DNA from: Bemisia tabaci
Taxonomy: Eukaryota > Arthropoda > Insecta > Hemiptera > Aleyrodidae
Length of the DNA stretch: 64,000 bases
Reading direction: 5' to 3'
Assembly (NCBI RefSeq): GCF_918797505.1
Contig: NC_092795.1
Location: forward strand, 30,987,131 to 31,051,130
Positions 23,035 to 34,875 of the stretch are shown here, in pieces (position 1 is the stretch's first letter; every line of letters starts with the position of its first letter). The notes under the pieces were generated by a model. That model was not told where the DNA came from. It ran no database searches and saw only the letters and a list, made by a program, of their open reading frames with translations. A program made the position numbers and the translations under genes.

Positions 23035-23415
23035 CTCCCAAGTTTTGGTGAAACGGCGTTACAGTTCCAGCGTGAGCGCACGCCACCCGCACGACAGGAC
23101 CCGTTTTCGTTGCCGTTGCCGCGGAGGAGCGAACCGGGGGCGAGGGAGGCGGACACAGATTCGAGCGGAATTGGCCTGAGGTTAAGGCGCGAGGCGCGCG
23201 TCTCGCGCCACGCCAAGAAAGACCCCGGAATGGATCTCGGGATTTTATGGAGATGCGTGGCGACCAAGTTCATTGTCGATGTCGACTTGTTAACACGTCT
23301 CTCGCCATCCTTGTCTCTCTGACCGAGCGAGCGCGGGCTCTCGACTTGGCCGAACAATTAACCCGTGCGCCGTACTTATTTTATCAACCACCCGGCCGAG
23401 CGTTGGACGAGGATT
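23035..23415. promoter_or_regulatory. CpG-rich island, possible promoter
   Basis: G+C-rich, with many CG dinucleotides, in an otherwise A+T-rich region. Overlapping frames on both strands (23002-23357) are better explained by the low number of A+T-rich stop codons. It lies 240 bp upstream of an initiator-like TCAGT and a strong splice donor. Confidence 0.35.
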
Positions 23416-23654
23416 CGCTCAAATCCATCCGGGCATTATACTCAGTTACACATCATAATATGCACACAAATATTTACTATACGACGCGCTCTTTTTTATC
23501 CGAGAGCACATTTTTGCATCACTACTCTGAATCTGTATACTCATCGTGAGGCGTCCTCTCATTGCGGCACTAATTAACATTCCCAACATACTTTTTTCAA
23601 CAGATATGTTCGCCCGCACCAGCATTGTTTCCTTTTGCAACGTTACTTTTTCTC

Positions 23655-23767
23655 AGTAGAGGATTTTCACTCGTTCGTGCGCTTCGATTCCGCGGGTGCG
23701 TGGTGCGTGGTCCGGTCGCGATGTGCGTTTTGGAATAATGTTTCATGGATTACGTTGAATTGAGCAG
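23655..23767 (+). other. Candidate untranslated first exon
   Basis: It starts at an insect-type initiator (CTCAGTAG, A at 23655) and ends at GAGCAG|GTGAGT, a consensus donor with GT at 23768. It has no useful coding frame. It may be a 5' UTR exon of the PLB1 gene, whose first coding exon opens with an acceptor at 44293, but a non-coding RNA or an unused site is equally possible. Confidence 0.3.
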
Positions 23768-24038
23768 GTGAGTCTCCTCTCCGCATCATACTTTTAAATA
23801 ATGTCGAATTTGAATAAATTTACATGCCTGTCGATGCTCTTGAAAATTCGCGCTACCGGAAATCAAATCCTTTGCTTGTTTCTTCGTTGCGCCTCAAACA
23901 AAGACGCTTCCTCATTTTCCACGTCTATTTACCGTGGTTTTTTGTTTGTGCATTTGTGTTGACCAAAGAGAAACACTGTAGAGCAATCAGCTGGTGCTAA
24001 ATGTCGTCTAGCATGTTACAAATTTTGTGGATGAACCT

Positions 24039-24464
24039 CACTGAAAAAAAATTCTCGGCGTTTTTACCAAGGTCCGCTGATACCTTTACCATCTCACTTT
24101 TTTTACCAATCATTGGTGATTCTACCAAGACAGAATGGTAGGCTTACCTAAAAACCAGTATTATTACTGTTTTTTTCAGGTAAGAATACCACTTTTATTG
24201 GTAATCAATTCCCGGTAACTTTGCCATTTTATCTCGGTAATTCTACCACAGTCGATGAAAAATATTGGCGTTTTTACCAAGGTCCAGTAAAATTACCGAG
24301 AAAGTTCAATCATTTTACCGAGATTTCTCGGTAAAATTACCAATTCCATAAATAAATACCATAAATGGTAATTTTACCAAGAAAAAACTGGGATCAAATA
24401 GAACCCTGAATTCTTGGTAATTTTACCCCTTTCTTAGTAAATACATCGAGATTTTTTTTCAGAG
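24039..24464. repeat. MITE rich in GGTAAAATTACC-type palindromes
   Basis: Ends CACTGAAAAAAAATTCTCG and CGAGATTTTTTTTCAGAG are inverted repeats. Inside, variants of TTGGTAATTTTACC and CTCGGTAAAATTACC recur many times. No frame. The target duplication is unclear. Confidence 0.65.
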
Positions 24465-24626
24465 CTCCTGTTTCAAATTTTCAGAGATCTTGTAGATTAC
24501 ACGCCCATGATCGAAGTGCGAAACCGCGTTACTTTATCGCGGTGTTTCAAAATATCCGCGCTCCTATTTTATTCACTCGAGAGAGAACGAGCCCACTTCA
24601 TAGCTTAAAATTTTTATAGAATTTTC

Positions 24627-24765
24627 TGCTAACAGAGAAGGAAAATCAAGGAATTTTTCAAGAAATTACGTTGAATATCTTTCCAAAGAAACTAAAAAGC
24701 ACGAAAGCAAGTTTACAACGTTGCAAACAGGGATACGTGGTCTCGCACTTTGGCCATTCACATGA
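24627..24765. repeat. Fragment of the GATGGTGAAAC-end MITE
   Basis: It matches the right half of the family (CAACGTTGCAAACAGGGATACGTGG). The left half is missing. Confidence 0.4.
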
Positions 24766-25617
24766 CGAATGAAATATACTTTTAATTTAAAAAAAAAAAA
24801 AAAAAAACGTGTGCAAGTTGGCGAGGGATTGCATCATTTTATCAGCGGGCGTATTTCAAAATTTGAGGGTTTTTACGGCGCATAATTTTAGCACGACCCT
24901 GTTATTTTGGTACTTGCCTTTAGTAACTTTGGCATCTCTCATTAGTTACCTCCTGGTGGAAGTTTGAGTTTAAAGAGATCTAATTTGCTGAATTTTGTGA
25001 ATCTTAAAGGAGAAAATAATTGAAAAGATACGCGGTACGAATCTGAGCTCCAAACTTTGCATTACCGATTGAAAAACGCCGTTCCTTACACCGCGCTCCC
25101 CAGTTTTCCTATATACTAAAAAAATACAGATGATTTATAATATGCACTTTTGAATGATAATATAACAAATTGTCCCCAAATGATGCCATGTTATGGATAA
25201 TTTGGAGCACAAACTTACCTCTGACACATTCAAGGCAGATGTCACGAAATCGTTTTTTTTTTCTCTCTTTTTTTCTTCCAACGTTTCTTACGATATGCAC
25301 GCCCAGAGAAAGTAATCTATGTTTCGCATTTGCAGTCAATAAAACTCGTTATCATTTTCGTAAGTTGTAGTAAGTAACATAAACATACGTTAAAACTCGT
25401 AAAGTTTTTACTTTTTAACAGAGAGTTACAACTTTTTTTGTATGATGTTCAGAAACGTGCGAGTTGTTTTTTCTACCCACGCGTTGAAGTCTTCGCGTAT
25501 CTCATTGTCGATCAACACTGATGACCGATCGATAGTTAATCGAGCCATTTTCAAAGATGAATAGCGCGTATTAAGACAAAGCTTAAAATATCAAGTAACC
25601 GATTTAAGTGCGATGAA
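24766..25617. other. Intergenic DNA, nothing recognised
   Basis: Includes an A-tract near 24787-24806. No supported gene. Confidence 0.4.
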
Positions 25618-25619
25618 TA

Positions 25620-25829
25620 CAGGGTGATCCAAAATCCTGCACAACCACCATCAGGCATCACCTCTGTAACTTTCGAAAAAATTAAGATATTGACTTGAAA
25701 TTTTGTGAGTGCTCCTAGGTTGAAGGAAACGACTTTTTGGTACCCCTAACACTTTAAAGGGACCCCTCTGGAAAGGGGCAAGAGCCCTAGAGGGTTATAG
25801 GGGTGGTGCAGGACTTGTGGATCACCCTG
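25620..25829. mobile_element. Mariner-like MITE with TA duplication
   Basis: CAGGGTGATCCA at the left and its near-exact inverse TGGATCACCCTG at the right, flanked by TA at 25618-25619 and 25830-25831. It is 210 bp with no open frame. Confidence 0.85.
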
Positions 25830-25985
25830 TACTTAATTGTCAACCCATCCGGGATAAACACACGCACGATTTAGTATTTAGGCGTCTTGAACTGCTGTCT
25901 GATAGTGCATGGACGTTTGCGATATGGACTGCGAGACAGGGTAAGACTTGTATAGACGATCCGCGGCCTGATTATTGAAATAGAT

Positions 25986-26206
25986 AGACGAAGCTATAGA
26001 CAAAGAAGATGAAGGGAAAATGGTTGAAACGGGTGTCGCCCATAGACTGAAGAGAGAAAATGATTGACTATAACTATAGGGTCTCTCGTGGGTTACCGCT
26101 TGTTAGTCTATTACTTATACGTCCTTTGTCCATTACAGGCACTCAAACTTCGACCATTAGGATCGTTCCATTATCCTAATGTCTCCTTTGTCTATAGTTT
26201 TGTATA
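25986..26206. repeat. Short inverted-end element with AAGCTATAGACAAAGAAGA ends
   Basis: The left GAAGCTATAGACAAAGAAGA and right TCTCCTTTGTCTATAGTTTT are inverse of each other. The interior phrase ATAGGGTCTCTCGTGGGTT recurs at about 56700. Ends are approximate. Confidence 0.55.
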
Positions 26207-29200
26207 TTAATCTCGATAAATCAGCCAGCAGCTTACATTATAAACCCTAGATTCAAATTTCAACTAAATCGTATTTAATTTTTTTTGGGAAACTCGAGTT
26301 ATTAACATTTTTAACCAGCTCAGATGTGTGTACCTCGTTCAAAAAGGAGAAGGAACTTGTAGTTGCCTCTCTCGAAGGGTTAAAAATATTTTGTGGATGA
26401 AAATTGACTAGGAATTTTCAAAGTAGCAAGAACAAACCCGACTAAAATCAAGTATGATCAGCGTTATGAGGAAATCTCTGAAAGAAGAAATTTGCCGATT
26501 AACTCCTGTAATGATGACTAATGAAGAAAACTTAAAAATTTATGTGGTAATCTTTTTCAAATGCACATCAGCTGTGTTGTTATCCCACATCATGGGACGC
26601 ATTTAATCAAAAGAAACAAGGTACATGTGTCATGAGTCCTGAGGTCCATAAGATTACGCACATCATAAGGCCTATGTCAGAATGGAGATACTTCCTTTTG
26701 ATTTAAATACGTCCAATTATGACTTATACCGCCGTGCTTTGGGGAAACATCGAATGAGCTCTAATATGTTGTCAAATTTCGTTTGATAAAACTCAAACTG
26801 ACTAAAAAACTCGTAAATATGTTTCATTCACATATAATCTGAGAGTTCTCAAACTTTCAAGGAAAAATAAACCATATTTTTTTCAAAATTCAATATTTAT
26901 TGGAGGGAAATTAACAACATATGAATGCTCATACTGTGATTTTCTTTAGTATGACCGTATAAGTTGAAAAAAATCAAATTAACCCTGCAAATTCATCCTA
27001 AAATTTAACCATATATCGATGATACTATACAAGTCATTTCTTCTCTCTTTTCACAGCCGCCACACGCATGAAAGATATGTATAGCGTGTGAAGTCTGTAG
27101 AGAGATCACAGTAAAAGCCTGACTCTTCTTTCCTCCCTCTCTTTGGCCACTTTAATCATATAATTGCCTATCTATTGCCTGCGAGGTTCTCCAAAATTGA
27201 TCACAGCTTTAAACTGGTTTCTGACCACTTTTGACCTCTCTGTGATTCATTCAAGCCACCTTAAGTGGCCACTGTACACCATTCTGTCTGGAGCGTGATG
27301 GTGGCTACCTGTATCCGAGTCTAAATGTGAAAAATTGATGATATACAATTTTAAATCACGTTCGAAGGTTGTGAATTTTTTTCTCTCCATCGCGCGTTCA
27401 ACTTTTTTCAGTTGTTTTATTAGAAACCATTGTCTTCTAACAATTATGAAGCGTGATTAATGAAACTACTGACAACAAACTTCATCAAATTTCTATGCTT
27501 TTTAAACCAAAATTATATTGTTATTTCAATCTTTCATGCAGTTTTAGAGCTTAGAATTTCTTACGTTAAAAAATATGGGATTGATGTTTTTTATTGACAC
27601 AATGGAGGTAAAATGCAGAAATAATTCAACCACAAGTGAGAATGGCAGATTGCTCTTTCCCAGATTTATTCCGAGCCAAATTATCGATTTTCCTATTTAA
27701 TTACCATTTCGTTCCATTACCAACTCTGTTTGGTTATGCAGTTTTTGCCGAACATCAACGCCGCTTAATAATTGCCAATGCTGATAGTGCATTATTTCCG
27801 ATCGCAAAAATTCGCCTCAAGTCTCAGCCCGCAATTTCATCCGAAGGCTGTGTGAACTGAAAACATCGTAAAATATAACAATCAAGTTATTGATCATTGT
27901 GTGTTCCATCGATTTCGCATATGAGATTCAGTTAATCGGATGCGATCACTTTTATGTGGCTTTTCATCCATGATATCGGCAATGATCGTCCAAGGAAATT
28001 GCACGTTAGGTGCGCGGATAGAAATAGCTGAAATGATGACGTCATTCATATTCGTTACTTCCTGCGCCTCGACACTGAGTTCAAATGATAAACATCTCCT
28101 CCCAGAGATGACATGACGGAGGTGCAATAGCAAAATCGATCAAATGAGGTAACTTTTATGTGTTTGAGAGAGGGAATAGACCACGATACCATCATTATGA
28201 TAAAAGTCTCATTCTCATACCTTTTTAGCGTCAAGAACACCCCTCAAAAATCACCATTTCTGAAATAGAGATGAAATAACCTACCGAGGCACTGAAAAGA
28301 ACTTTTTTCCCCTGGGTATCGAAAAAGACGATTGATTTGATGTCACGTCTCTTGCTCTTGAAATTTTTGGCCTTAAAGAGTTGAAAAAGATGAAAGTTTT
28401 GCGCCTAAACATGCCCAAACTCAGGAGTTTAGACAAACCACGCGTAATATTTTTCAAGGGCTCGACAGCAAATATCAAATTTTAAATCGTCTTTGAGGAT
28501 TACCGAGATGATTGATGCATATTAATTCTTGGATGGTTGTCTTCATAAGAAAAAATCGCCAAAGGCACTGAGTGCTTAAACGGTTTCTATGTTTTTTTAA
28601 ACACTGCGAATAGGTACATAATTTTAGCAACGAAGAGTATGCTCAAAGACTTTGAAGAATATGACTGGCACACTTTAAAATGAGGAAAAATTACTCTACC
28701 TAAAGAAGACATCACAATGCGGACAGGCTTTTGATTCCAAGGTGGCAGTATAGAGCGTTAAATGAAATATTTCAATCATCACTGACAATAAGAACTCTTT
28801 ACAATCTAAACTCAAATGTGAAATTATTGGACGACATCAACCGGAGTCCACCTAACTATATTCTAATTGGTCTGATTTCATTTGAAGCCTCGTTTTTTTT
28901 TACATATGCACGAGAAAACTAAACACATATTATGACGTCTTGCAAACAAGTTTTGCAAAGGTGCGCTATGTACCATGGTACAGTGTGAGCTATATCCTTT
29001 GCTTGCAAAAACAAGTATTTTTGTTTACAGTCATCATTGACCATCGACAGAATTTCTCGAGTGCGCCAAAAATGTGGTTTCTCGCCAGAAGTTTCCGTAG
29101 AATTGCTGGGAGCATTAGAAATCTAAAAAAATCAACTCATTAGTGAGAAAGTAAATTATTTTTAGTTTACATCAAATCAAACCTGCCGTTTGCAGGAGAG

Positions 29201-29750
29201 AAAGAAAATCAACGCGAGTCTAGTAAATAGAACATTAGTTTTCATGCCCAGCAGATTATCATGAGGTTATATGTATGAACGTATTTCTGCTAAAAGGAAC
29301 TGTGTTGCATACAAACCCTGTTCTTCTTTCGCATAGTTCCTTCCAGCATAGACACGTACATTTAAATTTTTCTTTTGCTGCAATACACTGTGGTTGTTGA
29401 CTGATCTTGAAAAATCAGCACAATAACCCTGTACAATCATTGATCTGACATCGCCGTCAAGACTTATGGCTCGAGAAAAGCTTCGCCTTTTCATTGATTC
29501 CATGCATTCATATTCAGCACGATAGGAGGAATCATGTTGAGTTCGGCCTCGAGGCTTTTCCCTGATTTTGACCCGCAAAACGAATTGCTAAGTCCAGGAA
29601 GTTAGTCTCCTCCTCAAAGGCAGGCATCAAGGACACGCAGACCTAACTTGCCAGAAAATGACCGATGGTCAGTTGATTTTTGAAGCGAAGAGCCAAAGCC
29701 TGAAGGAGAGGGAGGGGGAGCCATAACTTTGGCTCAGACGGAATGATGCA
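26207..29750. other. Intergenic DNA, nothing recognised
   Basis: About 3.5 kb without splice-bounded coding sequence, recognisable RNA genes or clear repeat ends. Short open frames here have no family resemblance. Confidence 0.4.
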
Positions 29751-29756
29751 GGCTAG

Positions 29757-29835
29757 GTTTATCGGAAACTTGGGCCGCGAGATGTTTACACTCCAAGGCC
29801 CGGTTCAACTCCCGGTCATCTAGAGCCGGGGGGTT
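29757..29835 (+). ncRNA. tRNA-like sequence, possibly a SINE head
   Basis: GGTTCAACTCC at about 29801-29811 fits the RNA polymerase III B box, with a G+C-rich 5' part upstream. The T stem is not properly paired and no clear acceptor stem is seen, so this is not a functional tRNA gene. Confidence 0.25.
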
Positions 29836-30521
29836 TTTAATTGATGAGACGGCTTGTCTAACAAAAACGCACCTTGGAGTTTGCTGAATCGCGCTCGACC
29901 GAAGCCGAGCTGAAAGCCAACAAGTTGCCAATTTTTAGTATAATAGATTATAATACAATCAGTGCCCATAAAATCAGTGGTGTGGCGTCCACTTAAGCAG
30001 AGAAAGCACATCTCTTATCTTCTTTTCCGAGTGCTAATAATTTAAAAGATAGTACAGGGAAAAGAAATGAGTCAAATTTTTAAAAAAAATCGAATTTTTT
30101 TTTTTTATTTCACCTCGAATAATCTCCAAGAATCGATGTGAATGCAATGGTCTCCGGAGGTCTCTTTCGCCTATCAATGTGGAAAAGTTCATTGGTATCA
30201 GGAAGTGATGCGGTAGCCAAACTCGCAGAATTCCAAAAGCGCAAACCCTAAAAGTGAAGAATGCAAAGCCTTGAAAGAAATGCAGTGAACGTATGCAGGT
30301 GGATCATACAAGGTTATGTTGAGTGTGGTGTATTTGCAAAACTGGTCGCAAGACTGATCTCAGTGAATGCCGGAAACTTTAGAAAAGGCAATTATAAATG
30401 CCAGCAAGCTCTCGTGTAATCAAAGATGGATTCTCACCATTACTATCTCCTCTGTTTAACGGTATATTTGTTATTAAATTTGTTATTAAATTATAATAAT
30501 ATGGCTCCAAGACTGGAACCA

Positions 30522-30735
30522 TACGGCAACCCTGCTAATGTATTTGCTCCCAATCTGTGCATGGAGAGTTTGACTGGATTTAAAGTGGACTCTCAGCAGC
30601 GTAGCGTGGGGGATCCTCTCCATTGCGGCTTGAACTTTAAGAACTTTTTTTAAGATTGGGAGTTCGTTTCAGAGAAAAGCAGTGGCGCCATCGTGTTGAC
30701 ACCACGAAAAGAGGGGTATCGGTGAGAGCCATTTT
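30522..30735. repeat. Single-arm copy of the 53-kb fold-back repeat
   Basis: GCTAATGTATTTGCTCCC, GCATGGAGAGTTTG and CAGTGGCGCCATCGTGTTGA align with the right arm at 53243-53467 at lower identity. Only one arm is present. Confidence 0.7.
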
Positions 30736-31332
30736 TGGGCTCATATTAGCTGCATTTCCTCAGCTCTATGATTTTTTTCTCATAAAGGTCCTTAATTCAC
30801 AAAATACATACTGTTTTGGTCTATTTCAGTCTCTTTTCAGGTCCCTCACTAACTGGTCGTAGTCCGGCGGCCGATTTTAGCAAAAAACGCGGAGTTTCCG
30901 GCACTCGACCGCAAATCCACAAAACTTACATTTTTCGCGAAATTGGCTAATAGACCGAATTTAGGGCTAATTTTAGGACCCGAAAAGAGACCGAACATTA
31001 CCAATTCATGATGCGTTCCGTAAAATACATCGACCTTTAATGGTCAAAAAATCGTAGAGTTGCGGCGATTAGGGGTGGGCTCAAAAACGACCCTTATCGA
31101 TGCACGTGCTCCTTTTACGTTAGAAAATGCACTTATAATATGCCAAATAACACTAATTATTCCGATTTTCCATCGTTCTTCCTAGTTTTTTCTTTTTAAC
31201 TTTCTTATAAGCTTCAAATAGCCCTGATGGGCGAATCCCATGCCTACAACCAGCCCCAGGTGACCAAGATCTGAGACCATCAAACTCAGATCACCTGGCC
31301 TTTTACTGGCAATTTGGCGCTTACTTCCCTTT

Positions 31333-32296
31333 CCCTGGTAAAAATTGGCGATAACAGCTGCGTTTCAAAATACCGTAGGAATTCTTACAGCCGACTAAAG
31401 AAGGCTACAGAAAATCATACATACAGCTGGCTGTAGAATGCGGAGAAAATCATACGGCCGGGCTATACGAAGCGATAAAAAATTGTGCAGCCGGGCTTTA
31501 GTTCCTATCGCCGGGCTTTACACTTTATCGCCTGGCTGTTGCTTTTTCGCCATCGATTATAAAAGGCTATAAGAAATTGTGTAGAAATTCGTGTGCTTTG
31601 GAAATCATTAAGTTTGATACGGAACCACCTTAATATTGACAAAACGCACATTATATTTTCCTTTGATACATATTTTTTTTCATCAATTAAAATGAGAATA
31701 ATCCATACAGGATGTGCAAACATTTCAAAATCATGAGTTTAATATCGCTGACTCCGCCAGATTAAATATTAGAGCCTAACACAAAGCGAAGCGGCGGTGA
31801 CGCACTGGCGCCTACAAACCTAACAGGGACACTTCACGCATTGCGCAACGCGTGAGGTATCCCTGTTAGGTTTGCAGGCGCCAATGCGCGTTCAGCGCTG
31901 GCTGCCCGCCTGCCGCGCCGCTGCGTGCCACGGCGCTTGAAGCAACTATTTCACACCAGAGATATTGCATAGTATCATACGAGACTGAAGGCACTCTAAT
32001 ATATTAGTAATGGCAGGCATCCATCAAAAGTACGGAGCATTCCTCGCAAAATAAATCAAGATACTACGGCCCAAGAAGAGAGCAGTATTCCAAAAACTCA
32101 CTGAGTCCTAGCATCCGTAATTAGTAACGTTTAGCATACACTTTATCGCCAGGTCGTTGCTTAATCGCCATCGGCTATAAAAGGCTATAAGAAATTGTGT
32201 ATAGCCGGCTATAGAAGCTATTGGAAATCTTACAGCCGGCTATAGGTCTATGATATTTTGGAACACAGACGATTCTACTGCCAATTTTTACCAGGG
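31333..32296. mobile_element. Hairpin element family, copy A (964 bp)
   Basis: The terminal inverted repeat is CCCTGGTAAAAATTGGC / GCCAATTTTTACCAGGG. The 200 bp inside each end carry many variants of GCCGGCTATA and TATAGCCG. The centre (31808-31882) is a hairpin built from GGCGCCTACAAACCTAACAG. No coding frame. Other copies are at 35800-36760 (inverted) and 57718-58670. Confidence 0.9.
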
Positions 32297-32423
32297 TTGG
32301 CAGAAATACGTCCAAATATACTTAGGACGGGTCTCGACTGCACTTAAGTCCGGCTTAGCGCTTCTGATTGGCCGGTGGTGCAGTTTGAAATCATCGATGG
32401 CTGCTGCGCTCCGTGTGAAAAAG

Positions 32424-32495
32424 CCGACAAAATTCGGCCCCGGGACCTCTTGGTTATAGGGCCAGCGCTACAACCACTACACCAAAAGAGGCCGA
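32424..32495 (-). ncRNA. tRNA-derived sequence, candidate SINE head
   Basis: On the - strand, TTGGTGTAGTGGTTGTAGCG matches a D-arm/A-box, followed by CTATAACCAAGAGGTCCCGG, resembling an anticodon arm and variable region. The T arm is decayed (CCGGGGCCGAA). It is more likely the head of an old SINE than a working tRNA. Confidence 0.4.
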
Positions 32496-32542
32496 CAATC
32501 TTGGACAGACTATTATATAAACCGCAACTCCCCGACGCATGC

Positions 32543-32936
32543 TAGAGTACCTGTATAGCAAGAGTATGGACAGATCGCTTCATAGAGGTCTTTAGGGCCA
32601 AAAGTGAAGCCATCCCTCTAACCAACTTCTACCACACAAAATTTCACTGTCAATCTGCAGAGTCTGCAAATTCCAATTCTAACCAAGCTGGCCAAGAATG
32701 TACAGAAATGAGCGTTCTTCCGCAAAAATGAGTAAATTTATGCAAAAACTGAGTCAAATACGTGCTTTATAAACGACGGTTCGTAACAATAGTATTAGTA
32801 AATCGTTCTGGATAATTGAAATTCATAGGTTGGCTGCATTTCTCGGCCCTAACTTTATTCGCAGAGGCATCGGTGAAGACCTGATGGATTTTCGGAGTTT
32901 CACATCTGTCCATACTCTCGCTATATAGGCACTCTA
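32543..32936. mobile_element. hAT-like MITE, second copy, inverted
   Basis: The same family as 15198-15582 in the opposite orientation, 394 bp, flanked by a perfect 8-bp duplication ACGCATGC at 32535-32542 and 32937-32944. Confidence 0.9.
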
Positions 32937-33109
32937 ACGCATGCTAGATCTTGGTTAGTTTTCCTTACCGTGCGCTTACGGTGGAGTGATGGTCATCGGA
33001 CCACGTTGACTCAAGGAGCTAATCAAACGAGGAATCCTTAGGCGGTTGTCCCTATGAATACATGATCTTGACTCACTTCTCCAGTTCGATTTCATGCACA
33101 TCGATACGC

Positions 33110-33334
33110 GCCCATGAATGACCCTCCGCGCGCGGAGTCGCGAATGGCGATTACGCGAACGCGATCGACGTCCGCGCACACTCCCTTATTTACACCGAGG
33201 AGCCAATCGGGATCGGCGCTCGTCGTTTTCTTCTTCTTCGTCCTCTTTTGTCGTCACTCCGACTCGTCCTCCTATTCACGGTTGTGCACGGCCTTGCACC
33301 TGCACCTTCCTGCAGTTTCCTCCATTCAGGTTTT
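33110..33334 (+). promoter_or_regulatory. CpG-rich segment ending in a consensus donor
   Basis: Rich in CG (CGCGCGCGGAGTCGCG, ACGCGAACGCGATCGACGTC), then a pyrimidine-rich stretch, then TTTT|GTGAGT with GT at 33335; CAG|GT at 33329 is an alternative donor. It could be a promoter with an untranslated exon on the + strand. Frames across it look non-specific. Confidence 0.25.
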
Positions 33335-33589
33335 GTGAGTACGGTAAAAATTAAAAGCGGTATCCGTCCGGAGTAGATTGAATATAGGAACGAGGCCGTA
33401 ATATTGACTCGCATTGTCCCCGCCTCAATTGGTCGAGACTTCGGAAATGACCCTAGTTCTGAGTCACATTTGACACAGTTCCCGCATTGAATCTAATCTG
33501 GGCCAATGAGTCACTAGACGAGAGCCAAAGAATATGCTTCCTCTTCGAAATACGGAGAAAACGATTCGAGCAACGGCAAGCTTGGGAAT

Positions 33590-34460
33590 GGACCACTAGA
33601 CAAGGTATAAATTTCAACAGTTCGATACATGTCCAGAAACGTAGAAACCAGAATTTCACGTAGAGCTCGATTTGTGCAACGAATATTAATGAAATCAACT
33701 CCTAACGAAGACATTAACGTTTTTATTTTACATTGGTTACGAGGAATTTGAACTGCCCGCTCACAAGAAACTCAAAGCTCTACGTGAGTCAAATCGCGCA
33801 CTACAACTGTTTCAACAGCTTCTCAATTCAGTAATGTTCATTTCCCACCATGTGTTGTTCAAAGTATAAACAATTTGCCACAGCTGAGCCAAAGCGTCGA
33901 GATTGAGGTTACCAGATTTTTATATCGCAGAGACTGTCATGATAACGTTTAGCGCGCGATGTGAATCACGCTCGCAGAGCATTGAGTTTTCATGAACGGG
34001 TGGTTGGAATTTACGCAGCAAGAATCATTAAATATCTTTAAAAGGAGTCGATTTCGGTAATTTTCGTTGTGCGCGTCGTATTCTACGTAGAATTTTGGTT
34101 GAGAAACATGTATCAGAATGCTGAAATTCGTACCTTGTCTAGAGGTCCATTGTGATCTTCCGTCGCATTTCTAAGGCGCAATGATACAACTATTTGAACT
34201 CTCCGGAATGCGTGAGGTATCACGCCGCGTTTGAAGGCGTTTTCAAAACAGCCAAGTTCCGATACCCAAATTATCGTTTTGCATATAGAGCATTGAGTTT
34301 TCATGAGCGGGTGGTTTGAATTCACGCATCAAAAATCATTAAATATCTTTAGGAGTTAATTTTGGTAATTTCCCGTTGCCGCATCGTGTTCTACGTGAAA
34401 TTTTGGTTTAGAAGCAAGTATCAGAATGCCGAAATTCATACCTTGGCTAGTGGTCCATTA
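33590..34460. repeat. Composite of dispersed repeats: GGACCACTAGACAAGG family flanking a 307-bp-family piece
   Basis: Bases 33590-33840 carry one copy on the + strand (GGACCACTAGACAAGG onward). Bases 33977-34135 and 34286-34455 are inverse copies sharing GAGCATTGAGTTTTCATGA. Between the two inverse copies lies a reversed part of the 307-bp repeat (34136-34285). Another piece of the family is at 47885-47985. Confidence 0.7.
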
Positions 34461-34875
34461 ATTCCTAGGATAGACAGGGACAGGCTGGCATCGAAAAAGT
34501 CAAGAGTCGATCATGATAGGAGGGTTCCTCTAAGAAAGGTCTCGGGGATTTCCCTCCAAAAGGAGGGGTGGGTTCGGGGATCCTCCCGCGGAAAATATTC
34601 AAAAATTAGGTGCCCCTAGAAGTCAATCATCGGTTACTCCTATGGTATGTTCATTTTAAGGCTGTGTGGCCCATGATTAATTTTTTATCGCAATTTTGAT
34701 TATAAAGATATCTTTATCTTCTCCTAGGCCCCATTTAAATCTTTGGATAGAAAAATTTTTAGGCCTCGGAGGCTTTTTCGTCGGTTTTGTGGCCCTTCGA
34801 ACCCCGTCAACACCACTAAACGTTTTAGCTGTGAGTCCTCAGGGATTGATATTTTTCAAATTAGCCAGCCCTGCT

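Noticed and set aside
23002..23357. Two overlapping ~110-codon frames in a G+C-rich block
   Set aside because: High G+C removes stop codons on both strands. The predicted peptides are arginine- and serine-rich with no domain.
33114..33414. Arginine- and serine-rich frames in the second CpG-rich block
   Set aside because: Three frames on two strands are open together, and none has a domain or a consistent splice context.
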